Below, one piece after another: positions 5,141 through 6,506 of a stretch of DNA of 6,506 bases. Below the pieces are notes generated by a model, which had not been told where the DNA came from, made no database searches, and was given only the letters and a program-made list of their open reading frames with translations. Location: assembly GCA_937907485.1 (NCBI GenBank), contig CALESR010000128.1:1-6506 (forward strand), written 5' to 3'. Position 1 is the stretch's first letter, and each line of letters opens with the position of its first letter. Position numbers and translations under genes: made by a program. This stretch comes from an uncultured Paracoccaceae bacterium (lineage in GTDB: Bacteria; Pseudomonadota; Alphaproteobacteria; Rhodobacterales; Rhodobacteraceae).

Positions 5141-5755
5141 TCACCGCACCCGTGCCGCCAACCGCAACGCGTGGCTGCTGTCCCCCGCCGCCACCGGCAT
5201 CATGCGGTCATAGGCCGCGGCGATCAGGGCGGCGAAGTCGGGGCGCAAGACGGCGACGCCCTCGGCCCGTGCCAGCGGCGGTTGCGCGCGCAAGGCCCCT
5301 TCAGCCCAAAGCAAGATCAGCTGCACTGCCTGCATCAGCGCCAGATCGCCTGCCGGCAGTTCAATCATCGCCGCATCCATGCGCACAAAGGCGAAAGCGG
5401 CCTTGATCCCCCCTGCCTCGTCAAAGCGAAACGCCCGATATTGCGAGGCGCCCTGCGCCTGCAGGCGGGGCACCAGCGTGTCCAGTCCTGGCAGCAAATG
5501 ATCAAGGTCGCGCACCGCCAGCAACTCGTCCCAGTCGCGCAGGAAGAACAGCATCACGTTGGCGCCCAGTTCCAGGTCGGTCTCGGCCATACGGTGCCCG
5601 GCGAGAGTCACCACGGCCTCGATCGCGCCCTTGACCAGCGCCAGCGCCTCGTCCTGCACACCGAACACCACGGGCACGATGGGCCGTCCCCAGCGGGCAA
5701 AGGCATAGGAGCCGTCGGGGCGGGTGAACAGGCGGGCGATCTGCTCAGGACTCAT
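5141..5755 (-). CDS. Uncharacterised protein translationally coupled to a MATE exporter
   Basis: I do not recognise a named domain in this 204-aa protein. It has no signal peptide and no clear membrane segment, so it is probably cytoplasmic. It opens with EQIARLFTRPDGSYAFARWGRPIVPVVFG (residues 4-32). A central block carries TDLELGANVMLFFLRDWDELL (59-79) and then YRAFRFDEAGGIKAAFAFVRMD (106-127), which looks like alternating beta-strands. An amphipathic or helical stretch follows at about 135-152 (AGDLALMQAVQLILLWAE). The C-terminus is Ala/Arg-rich. I recall similar hypothetical proteins in Rhodobacterales beside MATE genes, so it is likely a lineage-specific conserved family. ATG 5755 is chosen because it overlaps the exporter stop as ATGA and has GGAGG 4 nt upstream. 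An open frame extends upstream to 6121 but only as an antiphase shadow of the exporter. A role linked to export is guilt by association only. Confidence 0.8.
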   Translation of the reverse strand: MSPEQIARLFTRPDGSYAFARWGRPIVPVVFGVQDEALALVKGAIEAVVTLAGHRMAETDLELGANVMLFFLRDWDELLAVRDLDHLLPGLDTLVPRLQAQGASQYRAFRFDEAGGIKAAFAFVRMDAAMIELPAGDLALMQAVQLILLWAEGALRAQPPLARAEGVAVLRPDFAALIAAAYDRMMPVAAGDSSHALRLAARVR

Positions 5756-6506
5756 GCGGCCTCCAGCGCGCGGGGAATGCGGGGGTAAAGCAGCGCCTGA
5801 CTGACGCCGCGGGTCACGTTGAACAGCATCAGCGCCGCCCAGAGGCCGTGGTTGCCAAAGCCCCAGAACCCCCATGCCGCCAGCGCAAAGATCGCCGCCG
5901 ACAACGCAGCACTTTGCACCATTTCCCGCGTCAGCGTGGCGCCGATGAAGATTCCGTCGAACATCCACGCAGCGATGCCCAGGAGCGGCGCGGCGACAAT
6001 CCATGGCAGATAGGCCCGGGCCTCGGCGCGCACGTCGGGGGCTGTGGTCATCACGTCGATGATCGCGGGGCCGGCGACGGCGAATACCAGCCCCATCGCC
6101 AGCGCCCCGGCGACCCCCCATTGAAATGTCAGTCGCACGGCACGACCAAGCGCTGCTCGGTGGCGTCCTCCGTAAGCCTGACCCACCAACGTCTCGGCGG
6201 CAAAGGCGAAACCGTCGAGCAGATAGGCCATCAATTCGAGAAATTGCAGCAGGATCTGATTCGAGGCGATCACCAGATCGCCCCGCCCCGAGGACAGGAA
6301 CAGGAAAGCCGTGAAGCAGCCCTGCAGCAGGATCGAGCGTAGCATGATATGGCCGTTGACCGAAGCCATGCGCCGTAGCCGCACCGCGTCAAAGATGCGC
6401 GCGCCGGTGGTGACCAGCCCGGCGCGGCAGACCCACAGGCCCAGCACCAGCCCTGACCACTCGGCGATCACCGTGGCAATGGCGACGCCCGGCACGCCCC
6501 AGCCGA
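5752..6506 (-). CDS. MATE-family efflux transporter, DinF-like, C-terminal part (cut by window edge)
   Basis: The visible 250 residues are the C-terminal portion of a multidrug-and-toxin-extrusion transporter, a cation-coupled inner-membrane exporter of about 440-460 aa in full. The frame is open through the window edge, starting GWGVPGVAIATVIAEW, which is internal MATE sequence; the apparent GTG start at 6495 is therefore not the gene start. About seven hydrophobic segments are seen (visible residues near 4-25, 53-72, 80-105, 125-150, 165-190, 195-214 and 217-240). The pair LLDGFAFAAETLVGQAYG (95-112) and MFDGIFIGAT (181-190) is typical of the DinF branch. Substrate cannot be told. The stop overlaps the next gene's ATG by 4 nt, indicating a two-gene operon at least. 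Confidence 0.92.
   Translation of the reverse strand, partial: GWGVPGVAIATVIAEWSGLVLGLWVCRAGLVTTGARIFDAVRLRRMASVNGHIMLRSILLQGCFTAFLFLSSGRGDLVIASNQILLQFLELMAYLLDGFAFAAETLVGQAYGGRHRAALGRAVRLTFQWGVAGALAMGLVFAVAGPAIIDVMTTAPDVRAEARAYLPWIVAAPLLGIAAWMFDGIFIGATLTREMVQSAALSAAIFALAAWGFWGFGNHGLWAALMLFNVTRGVSQALLYPRIPRALEAA
5760..5764 (-). promoter_or_regulatory. Shine-Dalgarno of the uncharacterised gene
   Basis: GGAGG on the minus strand, within the last codons of the MATE gene, lies 4 nt before the ATG at 5755. This fixes the start at the ATGA overlap and argues against longer in-frame versions. Confidence 0.65.

Noticed and set aside
4637..5788. 383-aa open frame on the plus strand across ybgC and the uncharacterised gene
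   Set aside because: It spans two well-supported minus-strand genes and their spacer, with His/Gln/Arg-rich composition typical of an antisense shadow.
5756..6121. Upstream extension of the uncharacterised gene to a 326-aa version
   Set aside because: The added 122 residues overlap the MATE gene in another frame and are Arg/Gly/Ala-rich. The ATG at 5755 has a strong Shine-Dalgarno and the ATGA junction.

Overview
The window carries the Tol-Pal cell-envelope cluster of a high-G+C alphaproteobacterium. The family-specific look of the proteins suggests Rhodobacterales: a Pro/Ala-rich TolA with SLRPxxRP motifs, the ybgC-tolQRAB-pal-tilS order, and a recognisable intergenic motif ahead of tilS. 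Genus cannot be fixed from sequence alone. All recognisable genes lie on the minus strand, so transcription runs from high to low coordinates.

Layout in transcription order: (1) 6506-5752, the C-terminal part of a MATE-family exporter (DinF-like), whose N-terminus lies outside the window. (2) 5755-5141, a 204-aa protein of unknown function, joined to the exporter by an ATGA stop/start overlap. (3) A 111-nt gap with a perfect 8-bp hairpin and a possible leaderless promoter. (4) 5029-4640, ybgC, a hotdog acyl-CoA thioesterase. (5) A 105-nt gap with the best sigma70-type promoter in the window, its -35 overlapped by an inverted repeat. (6) 4534-2242, tolQ-tolR-tolA packed with 1- and 6-nt gaps, then tolB (2245-923), which overlaps tolA by ATGA. 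(7) A 99-nt gap with a possible extended -10 promoter, then pal (823-320). (8) A 100-nt gap with two consecutive hairpins and a motif I associate with Rhodobacterales spacers. (9) 219-1, the N-terminus of tilS, cut off by the window edge.

How the genes work together: TolQ and TolR form the proton-driven inner-membrane motor. TolA spans the periplasm from that motor, TolB is the soluble periplasmic propeller, and Pal is the outer-membrane lipoprotein that binds peptidoglycan. The machine constricts the outer membrane during division. YbgC is the usual cytoplasmic companion of the cluster. TilS (tRNA-Ile2 lysidine synthetase) is a housekeeping neighbour. cpoB/ybgF, commonly found between pal and tilS, is absent here.

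This is mostly a conserved housekeeping locus and I see no new multi-gene defence or mobile system. The items most worth a second look are the uncharacterised protein coupled to the MATE exporter, the missing cpoB, the promoter/inverted-repeat arrangement ahead of tolQ, and the possibly leaderless ybgC. No tRNA, rRNA, insertion sequence or CRISPR array was seen.
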